DNA of 64,000 nt, taken from Paenibacillus alginolyticus DSM 5050 = NBRC 15375 (lineage in GTDB: Bacteria > Bacillota > Bacilli > Paenibacillales > NBRC-103111). The stretch spans positions 51,185 to 115,184 of the forward strand of contig NZ_AUGY01000016.1 of NCBI RefSeq assembly GCF_000422905.1. Reading direction: 5' to 3'. The translations under genes were made by a program, and so were the position numbers. The notes beneath the pieces are model-generated. The model was not told the DNA's origin, did no database searches, and saw nothing but the letters and a program-made list of their open reading frames with translations. Below are positions 63,665 through 64,000 of the stretch, in pieces; position 1 is the stretch's first letter; every line of letters starts with the position of its first letter.

Positions 63665-64000
63665 TATAAGTTGAACTAAAATTGTTCAGGGAAATGATCG
63701 CTTTCCAAGCGAAGACAGAGACGATCAATGACCGTTTGAGCATTGAGAGCTATGTTTTCCATAAATCCAGCAACTTTCTTGCGGATCTCGGTGACGGAAT
63801 GAAAAAACACGTTATTAATGACATCAGACTTCAACCATTTCCAAAGTCCTTCGACCAAGTTCAACTCTGGACTATAAGGAGGTAAGAATACGAGTTCAAG
63901 ACGCTCGCTATGGTCCTCCAAAAAAGGTTGGAGCAACTTGGCATGATGAATACGGGCATTATCAAGCACAATCACAATCTTTCCTTGAGGGTAGACTTCA
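63665..64000 (-). mobile_element. IS630-family insertion sequence (end in window, rest beyond)
   Basis: The coding fragment of the host gene ends at the TATATA of 63663-63668, consistent with TA target-site use by IS630/mariner elements. The likely end sequence begins TTGAACTAAAATTG (63671-63684). The element continues past 64000. Confidence 0.8.
63676..63999 (-). CDS. IS630-family DDE transposase, C-terminal part
   Basis: 108 codons in frame to the window edge, starting EVYPQGKIVIVLDNARIHHAKLL and ending RLCLRLESDHFPEQF. The second catalytic Asp lies in VLDNARIHH and the Glu in PPYSPELNLVEGLWKWLK, the DDE core of IS630/Tc1-like transposases. The N-terminal half with the first Asp is outside the window, so it is not known whether the element is complete. 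Confidence 0.92.
   Translation of the reverse strand, partial: EVYPQGKIVIVLDNARIHHAKLLQPFLEDHSERLELVFLPPYSPELNLVEGLWKWLKSDVINNVFFHSVTEIRKKVAGFMENIALNAQTVIDRLCLRLESDHFPEQF

Overview
The window reads as chromosome of a spore-forming Gram-positive of the Paenibacillus type. This rests on AGGAGG-like ribosome sites before most genes, GTG/TTG starts, orphan kinases with the H-E-x-R-N-P-L box usual in sporulation kinases, lipobox ABC binding proteins, and YhaM, YunC, OhrR-type and SEC-C proteins. All calls come from reading sequence and translations; no database search was run.

Layout. 1-5156: a MacB/LolCDE-like operon (ATPase, HlyD-like lipoprotein, FtsX-like permease, second ATPase cut by the window edge). 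5283-7597: a polar amino-acid ABC importer. 7834-14601: YunC, an unknown protein, a PAS-GGDEF-EAL protein, a PAS histidine kinase broken by a frameshift, a DUF423 protein, an AEC transporter and an OhrR/MarR regulator. 14761-16060: a class I isoprenoid-synthase-like enzyme followed by an NHLP-type (nitrile-hydratase-leader) peptide, a possible unusual natural-product locus. 16061-17956: a 7TM-DISM histidine kinase. 18122-29364: a catabolic island with an NMT1/ThiXYZ-type importer, three amidohydrolases, a creatininase-family protein, an FAD oxidase, a Rieske oxygenase and a divergent Lrp regulator. It probably imports and breaks down a small nitrogen heterocycle.

29427-39338: YhaM, a secreted TIMP-like protein, then a tightly overlapping five-gene operon (SWIM, HEAT, MoxR AAA+, DUF5682-like, VWA). 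39865-49987 is an RNA-repair region with two rtcB loci. The first is RlaP nucleotidyltransferase, RtcB, AAA+ ATPase, KptA and TatD, in which the AAA+ and TatD genes are visibly broken; a strong promoter, a 29-codon ORF and a terminator lie in front of it. The second is rtcB plus a DIP1984-family gene, followed by a tRNA-like RNA and divergent from two WYL regulators. A VapBC-type pair sits between the loci.

49989-56143: two acetate/pyruvate-type sodium symporters, a DUF485 partner and a LytS/LytT two-component system. 56183-58350: an RQC-like zinc protein and a HEAT/SEC-C protein. 58469-58930: three tandem 154-bp units rich in hairpins with compensatory changes. 59087-64000: a giant SMC/JetC-like ATPase whose upstream partner gene is cut by an IS630-family element running off the window.

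The strongest candidates for something new are the tRNA-like RNA of the second rtcB locus, the isoprenoid-enzyme/NHLP pair, the leader ORF before rlaP-rtcB, the covarying 154-bp repeat, and the SMC-like system with an unusual Walker B.
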